Part shown: one piece after another, positions 9,200 to 19,128 of the stretch
Layout of the letters: each line of letters begins with the position of its first letter
Numbering within the stretch: the first letter of the stretch is position 1
Assembly: GCF_013003985.1 (NCBI RefSeq)
Contig: NZ_CP053073.1
Location: 2,418,001-2,482,000 of the forward strand
Length of the DNA: 64,000 bases
Direction: 5' to 3'
DNA from: Usitatibacter palustris
Lineage (GTDB): Bacteria > Pseudomonadota > Gammaproteobacteria > Burkholderiales > Usitatibacteraceae
The notes under the pieces: model-generated
Seen by the model: only the letters and a program-made list of their open reading frames with translations
Database searches by the model: none
What the model was told of the DNA's origin: nothing
Program-made: the position numbers and the translations under genes

Positions 9200-9341
9200 G
9201 GTCGTATCCTCCCCATAAATGCTTTATTTGTCAACGATTTATCCCAACTACCTCGAAATGCGACTAACTTGCATCGGAGGCTTCTACCCCCATGTTTACA
9301 TGGCCGCCGCCAAGCCGCCGAGCCTGGCGACAATGCGATAA

Positions 9342-10331
<990 letters not shown>

Positions 10332-10360
10332 ACGCCACATCACAACAACAGGGACAACCC

Positions 10361-11338
10361 ATGAATGCCGTGAATCGCCAACGAACGCTCTTCCTCGCCA
10401 CCGCGCTCGCGCTGGCCCTCCCTGCGACGGCCACGGCCGCGACCGATCCGCGCATGGACAAGCTCCAGGCCTGCATGAAGATTCCCGCGGCCACGCCCGA
10501 ACAAAAGCGCTGTCTCGATGAGTTGAAGGCGATGCCCGCGCCCGCCGTTGCGCCCGTGGCGACGAGCGCGGCGGCTTCGGCCCCGACGAACGCGGCGGCT
10601 TCGGCCCCGACGAACGCGGCGGCTCCGGCCCCGACGATCAAGTCGCCGGCAGCACCTGCCGCCGTGGCCAAGACTCCGATCCCGGCCTCCGCACCCCCCG
10701 TCCCTGCGGAAGTAAAAGCGGCCGCATCCCAGTTGGGCCTCGCGGGCAAGCGCGCCGCGACCGTGGCGCCGACGCCCCCGAACCTTGCTTCCGGCGTGGG
10801 GGGGTTGATGGCAGGCGTCAACCCGAGCGACATTTCCGGCATGGATCTCCAATTGGCCATGGCGACGATTCAGTCGCAACGCGCGAAACTGCTCGAGGAG
10901 CAGCTCAAGGTCCAGGTGGACGGGGTCCACGCGCGCAACAACGAGATCGCGAAGCTCAACACCCTCATCGCCGACCTCAAGGCGCTCCGCCCCGCGGGAA
11001 CCGATCCCGCGAAGTGGGCCAACCTCGGCGCGAACCAGGCCGCGGGTCGGGCCATGTACAAGCGCATCCAGGAGGCCGGCGTGGCCATACCCGGCCCGGG
11101 GAGCGCCGATGATGTGAACGAGCCCGGCACCGGGATCTACGACGCGAGGCAGAGGACGTTCGACGCCTGGACCGCGCAACTGAAGGGCAGGATCGACAGC
11201 CTCATCAGCTCGCAGCAGATGGACATGCTGCAACTGCAGTCGCTCACGAACAAGCGCAACGAAGCCTTCGAGGTGATGACCAACTTCATGAAGAAGATGC
11301 AGGACAACCTCTCGTCGATCGTCGGGAACGTGCGCTAG
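10361..11338 (+). CDS. Secreted Ala/Pro-rich repeat protein of unknown function
   Basis: A 325-residue protein with a signal peptide (residues 1-~27, ending LPATATAA). A short N-terminal segment has two cysteines ([20 protein letters not shown]). Residues ~65-135 are a low-complexity Ala/Pro/Ser/Thr linker containing three copies of AAASAPTN. The C-terminal ~190 residues are helical and glutamine/lysine-rich ([20 protein letters not shown] and later [20 protein letters not shown]). The extreme C terminus faintly recalls helical filament or translocator subunits of type III secretion, but no such genes are nearby, so no function is assigned. It lies between trxB and purE and starts 29 bases after trxB. 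Confidence 0.75.
   Translation: MNAVNRQRTLFLATALALALPATATAATDPRMDKLQACMKIPAATPEQKRCLDELKAMPAPAVAPVATSAAASAPTNAAASAPTNAAAPAPTIKSPAAPAAVAKTPIPASAPPVPAEVKAAASQLGLAGKRAATVAPTPPNLASGVGGLMAGVNPSDISGMDLQLAMATIQSQRAKLLEEQLKVQVDGVHARNNEIAKLNTLIADLKALRPAGTDPAKWANLGANQAAGRAMYKRIQEAGVAIPGPGSADDVNEPGTGIYDARQRTFDAWTAQLKGRIDSLISSQQMDMLQLQSLTNKRNEAFEVMTNFMKKMQDNLSSIVGNVR
10568..10639 (+). repeat. Three tandem 24-bp repeats encoding AAASAPTN
   Basis: Units begin at 10568, 10592 and 10616. The first two are identical (GCGGCGGCTTCGGCCCCGAC plus GAAC) and the third differs by two substitutions. They keep the frame of the secreted protein and look like a slippage-prone linker. Confidence 0.9.
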
Positions 11339-11384
11339 CGCGAGCGCGCGCATTTACAATAGCGGCTCCTCCGAGGGACATTCA

Positions 11385-11879
11385 ATGGACAAGCCGCTGG
11401 TCGGCGTGGTGATGGGCTCGCAGAGCGACTGGGACGTCATGCAGCATGCGGTGAAGATGCTGAAGGACTTCGGCGTTCCCTACGAAGCGCTCGTGGTCTC
11501 CGCGCATCGCACGCCCGATTCGATGTTCGAGTACGCGCAGAATGCGCGCAGCAAGGGCCTCGCCTGCATCATCGCGGGCGCGGGCGGCGCCGCGCACCTG
11601 CCGGGAATGATCGCCTCGAAGACCACGCTCCCGGTGCTGGGCGTTCCCGTGCCTTCCAAGCACCTCGCCGGGCAGGATTCGCTCTACTCCATCGTGCAGA
11701 TGCCCAAGGGCATTCCCGTCGCCACGTTCGCGATCGGCGAGGCGGGTGCGGCCAACGCGGGCCTGTTCGCCGTGAGCCTGCTCGCCGGATCGGACGCGGG
11801 CCTCACCCAGAAGCTCGCCGATTACCGCGCCAAACTCGCCGAGCAGGTCGCGGCGATGCAGCTGCCCGACGTCTTGTGA
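11385..11879 (+). CDS. purE: N5-carboxyaminoimidazole ribonucleotide mutase
   Basis: A 164-residue class I PurE that converts N5-CAIR to CAIR in purine synthesis. Substrate-binding blocks [31 protein letters not shown] and [13 protein letters not shown] are intact. The partner purK overlaps its stop codon by 4 bases, the usual purE-purK pairing for the two-step bacterial route. A TACAAT -10-like hexamer lies at 11355-11360, about 25 bases upstream of the ATG, without a convincing -35. Confidence 0.97.
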   Translation: MDKPLVGVVMGSQSDWDVMQHAVKMLKDFGVPYEALVVSAHRTPDSMFEYAQNARSKGLACIIAGAGGAAHLPGMIASKTTLPVLGVPVPSKHLAGQDSLYSIVQMPKGIPVATFAIGEAGAANAGLFAVSLLAGSDAGLTQKLADYRAKLAEQVAAMQLPDVL

Positions 11880-13012
11880 TCGCCCCCGGCGCCACGCTGG
11901 GGTTGCTCGGAGGCGGACAGCTCGGACGCATGTTCACCGTGGCCGCGCGCACGCTCGGCTACCGCGTCACGGTGCTCGATCCCGATCCGCTCTCGCCCGC
12001 CGCCGAATTCGCCACGGGCCACCTCAACACCGCGTACACGCATCCGGTTTCGCTCGATGAGCTGGCGCAAACGTGCGCCGCGGTCACCACCGAATTCGAG
12101 AACGCGCCCGCCGAAGCATTGACGGCGCTTGCAGCGCGAACCATCGTGCGCCCCAGCGGCAGCGCGGTCGCTGTCGCGCAGGACCGCGAGCGCGAAAAAG
12201 GATTCCTCGCCGAGCACGGCTTTCCGCTCGGCCCCTACGCGGCGATCCACACGGAAGCCGACATCGCCGCAGCGCTCGCGCGGGTGAAGCTCCCCGCACT
12301 CCTGAAGACCGCGCGCTTCGGCTACGACGGCAAGGGCCAGGCCACGATCGCGAGTGGCGCCGACCTCGAGCGCGTGTTCGTCGAATGGAAGCGCGTGCCC
12401 TGCGTCCTCGAGCAGCGCCTCGTCCTCGAGAAGGAGCTCTCGGTCATCCTCGCGCGTTCCGCGTCCGGCGCGGTCGCTGTGTTCCCGGTTGCCGAGAACG
12501 CCCACGCACGCGGCATCCTCGACATTTCCATCGCGCCCGCCCGCGTTCCCGAAGCGCTCGCGGCCGAGGCAACGGCGCTCGCCACGCGCCTCGCCGCGGC
12601 GCTCGACTACGTGGGCGTCCTCGCGGTCGAGATATTCGTCGTGGGCGGCAAGCTGTTCATCAACGAGATCGCCCCGCGCCCGCACAACAGCGGCCACTAC
12701 ACGATCGACGCCTGCCGCACCTCGCAGTTCGAGCAGCAGGTGCGCGTGCTCTGCGACCTCCCGCTGGGCGACCCGTCGCTGCACACGCCTGCGGTGATGG
12801 TGAACCTGCTCGGCGACATCTGGCGCGACGGCGAGCCGCGCTGGGAGGCTGTGCTCCGCCACCCGGGCGCCCACCTGCACCTGTACGGCAAGCGCGATGC
12901 GCGCCCCGGGCGCAAGATGGGGCACGTCACGGTGTGCGAGGCCACGCTGGAGCGCGCACTCGAAGTGGCGCTCGCCATCCGCAAGGACCTCGGGATCGCC
13001 GAATCCGGTTGA
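11876..13012 (+). CDS. purK: N5-carboxyaminoimidazole ribonucleotide synthase
   Basis: A 378-residue ATP-grasp enzyme that makes N5-CAIR from AIR, bicarbonate and ATP. The N-terminal motif [20 protein letters not shown], the ATP-grasp region [14 protein letters not shown] and the metal-binding [20 protein letters not shown] block are all present. The start is GTG, overlapping the purE TGA (GTGA), so translation is likely coupled. The product feeds PurE directly. Confidence 0.97.
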   Translation: MIAPGATLGLLGGGQLGRMFTVAARTLGYRVTVLDPDPLSPAAEFATGHLNTAYTHPVSLDELAQTCAAVTTEFENAPAEALTALAARTIVRPSGSAVAVAQDREREKGFLAEHGFPLGPYAAIHTEADIAAALARVKLPALLKTARFGYDGKGQATIASGADLERVFVEWKRVPCVLEQRLVLEKELSVILARSASGAVAVFPVAENAHARGILDISIAPARVPEALAAEATALATRLAAALDYVGVLAVEIFVVGGKLFINEIAPRPHNSGHYTIDACRTSQFEQQVRVLCDLPLGDPSLHTPAVMVNLLGDIWRDGEPRWEAVLRHPGAHLHLYGKRDARPGRKMGHVTVCEATLERALEVALAIRKDLGIAESG

Positions 13013-13052
13013 CCCGGACGGCGCGTCCAACCTGCTTTCACAGGAGACTTCC

Positions 13053-13799
13053 ATGAACCTCACTTCCCTTCGCTCACCCACGGCCCTGCTGGCCCTGGCG
13101 TTGTTCGCAACCTCCGCCGGCGCCTGGACCGGACGCTCCGTCGAGGGCTCGGGCATCTCGCGTACCGAGACCCGGGCGGTCTCGGGCTTCACGAGCGTCG
13201 GTATCTCGGTCCCGGGCGACACCGAGGTCACCCAGGGCACCAGCGAAACCCTCTCGATCACGGCCGACGACAACCTGCTCGCCGAGATCGAAACGGTGGT
13301 GGAGAACAACGCGCTCAAGATCCGCTTCCGCGAGAAGAACCTGAACGTGCGCACCCGGACCAAGATGAAGATCGTCCTGGGCGTGAAGGAACTCCAGGGC
13401 CTTTCCATCGCGGGTTCCGGCGACGTGAAGGCCGGGCCGCTCAAGTCCGAATCGCTCAACGTGTCGATCAGCGGCTCGGGCGATGCGCTGTTCGAGCGCC
13501 TCGAGGCGAAGAGCGTGAAGGTCTCGATCGCCGGCAGCGGCGACGTGACGGCCGCGGGCAAGGTCGATGCGCTGGTGATCTCGATCGCGGGCTCGGGTGA
13601 CGTGAAGGCCGCGAAGCTCGAGACCAAGACCGTGGCGGCGAGCATCGCCGGTTCGGGCGACGCGACCGTCTGGGCGAGCGAATCGCTCAAGGTTCGCGTG
13701 GCCGGCAGCGGCGACGTGAAGTACTACGGCAACCCGTCGATCGACAAGTCGGTCGTCGGCTCGGGCCGCGCCAAGCACCTGGGCGCCGCACCCGGCTGA
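13053..13799 (+). CDS. DUF2807-type secreted beta-helix protein with GSGD repeats
   Basis: A 248-residue protein with a signal peptide (residues 1-~24, ending SAGA). It consists of a repeat series centred on (I/V)(A/S)GSGDV: about seven copies spaced 15-25 residues apart, from LSIAGSGDVKAG to the degenerate SVVGSGRAKHLG. This is the pattern of the DUF2807 head-GIN domain, predicted to fold as a right-handed beta-helix outside the cytoplasm. The molecular role of the family is not established. The ATG has AGGAGA upstream. The next gene, an MtfA-type peptidase, begins at the last base of its stop codon. Confidence 0.85.
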   Translation: MNLTSLRSPTALLALALFATSAGAWTGRSVEGSGISRTETRAVSGFTSVGISVPGDTEVTQGTSETLSITADDNLLAEIETVVENNALKIRFREKNLNVRTRTKMKIVLGVKELQGLSIAGSGDVKAGPLKSESLNVSISGSGDALFERLEAKSVKVSIAGSGDVTAAGKVDALVISIAGSGDVKAAKLETKTVAASIAGSGDATVWASESLKVRVAGSGDVKYYGNPSIDKSVVGSGRAKHLGAAPG

Positions 13800-14653
13800 T
13801 GCTCGGCTGGCTTCGCCGCCGCGATCCGGATCGCATCGCCTCGATCGATCCGGACCTGTGGCGCCGCGCCAGCGCGCCGTGGCTCTTCATGCGCGGGCTC
13901 ACGCCCGCCGAACGCGAGCGCCTTCGCGCGCTGAGCGAAGCGTTCCTCGCGAACAAGCACTTCTCCGGGACGCACGATCTCGAGGTCACGCCGGCAATGC
14001 AGGTGGCGATCGCCGCGCAGGCGTGCATCCTCGTCCTCGAGCTGGGCATCGAGTGGTATGACGGCTGGAGCGAGGTGATCGTCTACCCGAGCCAGTTCGC
14101 GCCCGAACGCGAGGAAATGGATGAAGACGGCGTCGTGCATCTCACGCGCGACCCGATGGCGGGCGAAGCGTGGCTCGGCGGCCCGGTGATCCTCTCGTAC
14201 GAAGATGTCGCGATGGCGGGCGACGAGGAAGTGCGAGTCGCGGGCTACAACGTCGTCATCCACGAATTCGCGCACAAGCTCGATATGCGCCAGGGGGACC
14301 CCAACGGATTCCCGCCGCTACACGCCGGCATGGCCGTCGCGGCATGGCGCAAGGCGTTCAGCGCGGCCTACGACGATTTCTGCGCACGCGTGGACGAAGC
14401 CGACGCGCTCGCCGAAGAGGACGACGGCGAAGCGCTCGATACGCTGCCCATCGATCCCTACGCCTCGGAGAATCCCGCGGAGTTCTTCGCCGTGATCTCG
14501 GAAGCGTTCTTCGAAACGCCCGAGCTGCTCGCGCCCGAGTATCCGGCGGTGTACGAGCAGCTCAGGCTTTTCTACCGGCAGGACCCGCTAGCGCGGCTCC
14601 ATTGCGAGCAATCTATTTCGAAGGGCTCTTCTTCTTCGCCGTCGTCTTCCTGA
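13799..14653 (+). CDS. mtfA: MtfA-family zinc metallopeptidase (M90)
   Basis: A 284-residue soluble protein with the zinc motif VIHEFAHKLDMRQGDPNG (HEFAH, residues ~157-161) and a downstream ENPAEFFAVISEAFFETPEL block that supplies the third ligand region. E. coli MtfA is a glucose-responsive peptidase that binds the Mlc repressor; no Mlc gene is seen here. Start ATG overlaps the preceding stop by one base. The normal family end is near FYRQDPLARL; beyond it lies a serine-rich tail (SKGSSSSPSSS) encoded across the 3' end of an antisense gene. The tail looks like a secondary extension of the frame. Confidence 0.88.
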   Translation: MLGWLRRRDPDRIASIDPDLWRRASAPWLFMRGLTPAERERLRALSEAFLANKHFSGTHDLEVTPAMQVAIAAQACILVLELGIEWYDGWSEVIVYPSQFAPEREEMDEDGVVHLTRDPMAGEAWLGGPVILSYEDVAMAGDEEVRVAGYNVVIHEFAHKLDMRQGDPNGFPPLHAGMAVAAWRKAFSAAYDDFCARVDEADALAEEDDGEALDTLPIDPYASENPAEFFAVISEAFFETPELLAPEYPAVYEQLRLFYRQDPLARLHCEQSISKGSSSSPSSS

Positions 14654-14897
14654 GCGCGGGATCCTCGCCCTTCGAGCGGCGGCCCGCCTCGATCTCGGCG
14701 TCCTTCATTTCCTGCGCTTCCGATTCCGAACGCGGCTCGGCATCGCGCGCTTCCTGCTCGATGTCGTGATTGCGCATGTGCTCCATCACGCCGTCGTTGT
14801 ACTTGCGCGTGGCTTCATAGTTACCCTCGCCGAGCGGTCCGGGCTTGCCGGACTTGCGGGTCGGGTTTTCCTGCTTGCTGCCGGGGTTCTTGGGCAT
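14613..14897 (-). CDS. Small conserved hydrophilic hypothetical protein
   Basis: A 94-residue very hydrophilic, probably disordered protein. Its N terminus is rich in Pro/Lys/Gly (MPKNPGSKQENPTRKSGKPG) with GPLGEGNYEATRKYNDGV next, an acidic middle, and a lysine-rich end (TTAKKKSPSK). I recall similar small proteins of unknown role in proteobacteria, some annotated as stress-related, but cannot name a function. The last 41 bases overlap the end of the convergent mtfA gene. There are no cysteines, membrane segments or signal peptide. Confidence 0.7.
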   Translation of the reverse strand: MPKNPGSKQENPTRKSGKPGPLGEGNYEATRKYNDGVMEHMRNHDIEQEARDAEPRSESEAQEMKDAEIEAGRRSKGEDPALRKTTAKKKSPSK

Positions 14898-14982
14898 GGC
14901 TCGTCCTCGAGGAAGGGGAATGACTCCCTGGGACGATCATGCGGCGGGGAATGCGAGCCCGGCACCGGAGAGGGGCCGAGCC

Positions 14983-15006
14983 GGGCGTAGGAAGCCTCCT
15001 ACGCCC
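14983..15006 (-). terminator. Hairpin downstream of the 45-residue membrane protein
   Basis: GGGCGTAGGA (14983-14992) pairs with TCCTACGCCC (14997-15006) around a 4-base loop. It lies 13 bases past the stop of the small membrane gene on the minus strand. There is no U-tract, so termination is uncertain. Confidence 0.4.
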
Positions 15007-15018
15007 CGGGAAAGGAAC

Positions 15019-15156
15019 TCAGAGGAACAGGACGGCGGGGAAGACGGCGATGGCGAGGACGATCAGGATCCACTCGCAGTTCCAGCGCTTCAGGTGCCCC
15101 GTGTAGTGCAGGATGATCGCGGCAATCGCGAACACATAGAAAGCGGCCAGCAACAT
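15019..15156 (-). CDS. 45-residue two-helix membrane protein
   Basis: This is a complete small gene. The ATG at 15156 is preceded by GGGGGA at a good ribosome-site distance, and the product is 45 residues ending TGA. Two hydrophobic helices (residues ~2-17 LLAAFYVFAIAAIILH and ~30-45 ILIVLAIAVFPAVLFL) flank a short polar loop TGHLKRWNCEW with one cysteine. The loop would face the cytoplasm by the positive-inside rule. No family is recognised. It lies between glnB and the 94-residue protein gene, on the same strand as both. Support is the ribosome site, composition and the otherwise empty interval. Confidence 0.55.
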   Translation of the reverse strand: MLLAAFYVFAIAAIILHYTGHLKRWNCEWILIVLAIAVFPAVLFL

Positions 15157-15198
15157 TCTTATTTCCCCCGTTCTTGTGCGCGGAGCAAGGATAGCAAA

Positions 15199-15214
15199 TA
15201 ACCCCCGGAGGGGG

Positions 15215-15217
<3 letters not shown>
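15199..15217 (-). terminator. Terminator overlapping the glnB stop codon
   Basis: TAACCCCC-GGA-GGGGGTTA is a perfect stem of 8 pairs whose 5' side on the minus strand includes the glnB TAA. It is followed on that strand by TTTGCTA. This is a compact intrinsic terminator ending the nadE-glnB transcript. Confidence 0.7.
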
Positions 15218-15559
<342 letters not shown>

Positions 15560-17161
15560 TCAGGCCTTCGGGCGGAAGCCAGAGGTTATAGGATAGCGCC
15601 AGTCCTTGCCAAACCCGCGCGGGGTAATGCGCACGCCCGGCGGCGCCTGGCGGCGCTTGTACTCGTTCACGCGGATGAGATTGACGACCTGGCGCACGGC
15701 GGCGATGTCGTAGCCCATGCCCGCGATGGCCTCGGGCGTCATGTCGCGCTCCATGAAGCGCTCGACGACGGCATCGAGCACCTCGTAGGGCGGCAGCGTG
15801 TCCTGGTCCGTCTGGCCGGGGCGAAGCTCCGCGCTCGGTGCGCGGTCGATCACGCGCTGCGGGATCACGCGGCCCTTGGAATTGCGCCAGTTGGAGATCC
15901 GATAGACCAGCGTCTTCACGATGTCCTTGATCACCGCGAAACCGCCGGCCATGTCGCCGTAGAGCGTCGCGTAGCCGGTGGCCATCTCGCTCTTGTTGCC
16001 GGTGGTCACGACGATCGAGCCGAACTTGTTGGAGAGCGCCATGAGCAGCGTGCCGCGGATGCGCGACTGCAGGTTCTCCTCGGTCGCATCCTCGGCGCGG
16101 CCCTCGAAGCTCGTCGCGAGCTGCTCGCGGAAGGCAGCCATCATCGGCTTGATGGCGATCTCCGTGTACTTCACGCCCTGGATCTCGGCCATCTCGCGCG
16201 CATCCTCGATGCTCATCGAGGCCGTGTAGTCGGAGGGCATCATCACCGCGTGGACGCGATCCGCACCCAGCGCATCGACGCAGATCGCGAGCACGAGCGC
16301 GGAATCCACGCCGCCCGAGAGGCCGAGGATCACGCCGGGGAATCTGTTCTTGTCGACGTAGTCGCGCACGCCCGTCATCAGCGCGCGGTAGATGGTCTCT
16401 TCCTCGGTGAGCGGCGGCGCCATGCCGCCCTTCATCTCCCCGCCCTCGAACTCGAGGACGTCGAACGTCTCGCGGAAGGTCTCGCCCTGGTACGTCAACG
16501 CGCCCTGGCCGTCGAGCGCGAACGAAGCGCCGTCGAATACGAGCTCGTCCTGGCCGCCGGTCCAGTGCACGTAGAGCAGCGGCAGCCCCGTCTCCTTCAC
16601 GCGCGAGCCCATCACGGCATAGCGCTCGGCGAGCTTGTTGCGATGGAAGGGCGAGGCGTTGATCGAGATCAGCACCTGCGCGCCGGCCGCCTTCGCCTGC
16701 CGGGCGGGCTCGGGGAACCAGAGGTCTTCGCAGATGGTGAGGCCGAACTTGGTGCCCTCGACTTCGAACACGCAGGCGCGGTTGCCGACGTCGAAGTAGC
16801 GCTTCTCGTCGAACACCGAGTAGTTCGGGAGCTTCTGCTTGAAGTAGATGTGCTCGATGCGGCCCCCGCGCAGGAGCGAGGCGGCGTTGTAGCGCGTGCG
16901 GCCTTCGCGATGCAGGTGGCCGACGACCACGCCCACGTCCAGGCAATAGGTGGCGAGCTTTTGCAGCTCGGAGGCGCATTGGTCGCAGAAATCGTCGCGC
17001 AGCAGGAGGTCTTCGGCCGGGTAGCCGCAGAGCGCGAGCTCGGGAGTGACGACCAGCCGGGCGCCCTGGGCGCGGGCTTCGTCGACGGCTCGGCGGATGC
17101 GGTCGGCATTGCCGGCGAAATCGCCCACGGTCGTGTTGATCTGGGCGACGACGATCTTCAA
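15560..17161 (-). CDS. nadE: Glutamine-dependent NAD+ synthetase
   Basis: A 533-residue two-domain enzyme making NAD+ from deamido-NAD+, ATP and glutamine. The N-terminal nitrilase-type amidase shows the Glu-Lys-Cys triad regions VVTPELALCGYPAEDLLL, YFKQKLPNYSVFDEKRYF and GLTICEDLWFPEP. The C-terminal synthetase has the PP-loop GLSGGVDSALVLAICVDAL and the TTGNKSEMATGYATLYGDM block. The start is taken as TTG at 17161 (LKIVVAQINTTVGDF), where similarity should begin, with GGAG about 11 bases upstream. No ATG or GTG is available close by in frame. The gene is divergent from the FemAB-like gene and directly upstream of glnB. Confidence 0.95.
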   Translation of the reverse strand: MKIVVAQINTTVGDFAGNADRIRRAVDEARAQGARLVVTPELALCGYPAEDLLLRDDFCDQCASELQKLATYCLDVGVVVGHLHREGRTRYNAASLLRGGRIEHIYFKQKLPNYSVFDEKRYFDVGNRACVFEVEGTKFGLTICEDLWFPEPARQAKAAGAQVLISINASPFHRNKLAERYAVMGSRVKETGLPLLYVHWTGGQDELVFDGASFALDGQGALTYQGETFRETFDVLEFEGGEMKGGMAPPLTEEETIYRALMTGVRDYVDKNRFPGVILGLSGGVDSALVLAICVDALGADRVHAVMMPSDYTASMSIEDAREMAEIQGVKYTEIAIKPMMAAFREQLATSFEGRAEDATEENLQSRIRGTLLMALSNKFGSIVVTTGNKSEMATGYATLYGDMAGGFAVIKDIVKTLVYRISNWRNSKGRVIPQRVIDRAPSAELRPGQTDQDTLPPYEVLDAVVERFMERDMTPEAIAGMGYDIAAVRQVVNLIRVNEYKRRQAPPGVRITPRGFGKDWRYPITSGFRPKA

Positions 17162-17213
17162 GGGGTAAACCGCTCCGGCCGCTAGAATTGAATCGTCATT
17201 ATATCGAGCCGCC

Positions 17214-18329
17214 GTGTCCCTTCGCATCCTTGATTCGCTCGACTCCGTCGTCCCCGCCGACTGGGACCGGCTCGCGGGTGGCCATCCAACCCTCGCGCAT
17301 GCCTTCCTCGACAGCCTCCACGCCGCGGGCTGCGCGACCCCGCAGACGGGCTGGGCGCCGCAATACCTCACGCTCTGGGAAGGCGAGCGGATCGTGGGCG
17401 CCGTGCCCCTGTACCTGAAGGGCCATTCCTATGGCGAATACGTGTTCGACTGGGCGTGGGCGGAAGCGCACGAACAACATGGCCTTGCCTACTACCCCAA
17501 GCTCCTCGCGGCCGTACCGTTCACCCCCGCCACGGGCCCCCGCCTGCTCGCCGAATCGGACGTGGTACGCAACCAGCTGGCCCTCGCGCTGCTCGACCTC
17601 GCGAAGCGATCGGATGTCTCGTCGCTTCACGTCCTGTTTCCCACCGAAGCCGATGCCGAGGTCCTGCGCGGGGCCGGAATGCTCGAGCGCACGGGCGTGC
17701 AGTTCCATTGGTCGAACCCCGGATACGCGACCTTCGACGACTTCCTCGCGGCGCTCTCCCACGACAAGCGCAAGAAGATCCGCCAGGAGCGCCGCAAGCT
17801 CGACGAGGCCGGCATTGCTTTCCGCAGGGTCACGGGTCGCGACGCGACCGAGGCCGACTGCGACTTCTTCACGCAGTGCTATCGGCGCACCTACCGAGCG
17901 CATCGCTCGACGCCGTACCTCAATCGCAAGTTCTTCGGCCTGCTCGCGAGCCGAATGCCCGACAACGTCCTGCTCGTGATCGCCGAGCGCGAGGGGAAGC
18001 CGGTGGCTTCGGCCATGGACCTCTTCACGCCCGCGGCACTCTACGGGCGCTACTGGGGAGCGATGGAGTACGTGCCGGGGCTGCACTTCGAGACCTGCTT
18101 CTACCAGGCGATGGCGTTCTGCATCGAGCGCGGCATCCCGCGCTTCGAGGGCGGCGCGCAGGGCGAGCACAAGCACGCGCGCGGGTTCCTCCCCGAAGTG
18201 ACGCGCTCATTCCATTGGCTCGCGCATCCCGCGTTCGAGCGCGCGGTCGACGACTACCTCGAGCGCGAAGGCGAGCACATTGCCGCGTATGTGGACGAGC
18301 TGAACGAGCGAACGCCGTTCAGGAAATGA
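17214..18329 (+). CDS. FemAB-like acyltransferase of the GNAT superfamily (DUF482 type)
   Basis: A 371-residue protein of the peptidogalycan biosynthesis/FemAB_like family. It shows HPTLAHAFLDSLHAAGC at the N terminus, then FDWAWAEAHEQHGLAYYPKL, the basic DKRKKIRQERRKLDEAGI segment, and the C-terminal block GLHFETCFYQAMAFCIERG followed by FEGGAQGEHKHARGFLP. The family is predicted to transfer acyl or aminoacyl groups, but substrates are not known. The start is GTG, 52 bases from the divergent nadE start. It ends 7 bases before the convergent exonuclease gene. Confidence 0.85.
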   Translation: MSLRILDSLDSVVPADWDRLAGGHPTLAHAFLDSLHAAGCATPQTGWAPQYLTLWEGERIVGAVPLYLKGHSYGEYVFDWAWAEAHEQHGLAYYPKLLAAVPFTPATGPRLLAESDVVRNQLALALLDLAKRSDVSSLHVLFPTEADAEVLRGAGMLERTGVQFHWSNPGYATFDDFLAALSHDKRKKIRQERRKLDEAGIAFRRVTGRDATEADCDFFTQCYRRTYRAHRSTPYLNRKFFGLLASRMPDNVLLVIAEREGKPVASAMDLFTPAALYGRYWGAMEYVPGLHFETCFYQAMAFCIERGIPRFEGGAQGEHKHARGFLPEVTRSFHWLAHPAFERAVDDYLEREGEHIAAYVDELNERTPFRK

Positions 18330-18336
18330 ATCCCCG

Positions 18337-19110
18337 CTACACCCAGGCCGCGCCGAACGCCTTCCAGTGCGCCGCGGGCTGCTCGCCGACCCAGGCGCGC
18401 AGGAGCGCGACTTCGCGCTCGTAGCCTTCCGGCGTGAGCTGGCCGCGCATCATCTGGAACCGCTGGAAGAGCAGGTAGGTATTCGCGACGTCCGTCTCGC
18501 AGTAGGCGCGGATCGCGTCGATCTCGCCACGCTGCCACGCGGGCCACACCTGCGCGCCATCCATCCCGAGCTTGCCCGGAAGCCCCGTGAGGCGCGCCAT
18601 GTCGTCGAGCGACGCGTTGGCGCGGTTCTGGTAGCCCGCGAGCACGTCCATGAGGTCCAGGTGCCGGGCGTGGAAGCGCGAGAGGTAATTGTTGAACTTG
18701 AATTCGCGGTCGTCTTCGCCCTGGTCCCAGTAGCGCAACGCAGTGACCCCATGGAAGAACGCGCGGTAGTGCAGCACGGGAAGATCGAAGCCCGAACCGT
18801 TCCACGACACGAGCTGGGGCGTGTACCGGTCGATGCCGTCGAAGAAACGGCGCACGAGCTCGCGCTCGTCATCCTGCGCGGTGCCCAGCGACCAGATCTT
18901 CACGCTGTCACCGTCGCGCAGCGCACAGGAGATCGCCACGATGCGATGCAGGTGCGGCTGCAGGAAGTCGCTGCCCGTCGCCTGCCGCCGACGCTGGCTC
19001 GCGAGCTCCACCACCGCGGCATCGCTCACGTCGGCGGCGATGTCCCAGAGCTTGCGGATGCCCGCGACGTCGGGAATCGTTTCGATATCGAAGACGAGGA
19101 TCGGGACCAT
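18337..19110 (-). CDS. Predicted 3'-5' exonuclease of the PolB type (DNA_pol_B_exo2)
   Basis: A 257-residue stand-alone DEDDy-type exonuclease domain. Exo I is VFDIETIPD (residues ~6-14), exo II is SWNGSGFDLPVLHYRA (near residue 100), and exo III is AYCETDVANTYLLF with tyrosine after the final aspartate. It resembles the proofreading domain of family B polymerases without the polymerase. Homologues are common next to cysM or recJ-type genes in proteobacteria and are thought to act in DNA or RNA maintenance; the substrate is unproven. It starts 18 bases after the cysM stop. Confidence 0.85.
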   Translation of the reverse strand: MVPILVFDIETIPDVAGIRKLWDIAADVSDAAVVELASQRRRQATGSDFLQPHLHRIVAISCALRDGDSVKIWSLGTAQDDERELVRRFFDGIDRYTPQLVSWNGSGFDLPVLHYRAFFHGVTALRYWDQGEDDREFKFNNYLSRFHARHLDLMDVLAGYQNRANASLDDMARLTGLPGKLGMDGAQVWPAWQRGEIDAIRAYCETDVANTYLLFQRFQMMRGQLTPEGYEREVALLRAWVGEQPAAHWKAFGAAWV

Positions 19111-19128
19111 TGGATCAGTGACCGGCGC

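Noticed and set aside
10361..11338. Assignment of the secreted protein as a type III secretion filament protein
   Set aside because: The resemblance is limited to a short C-terminal helix and no secretion-system genes occur in the window.
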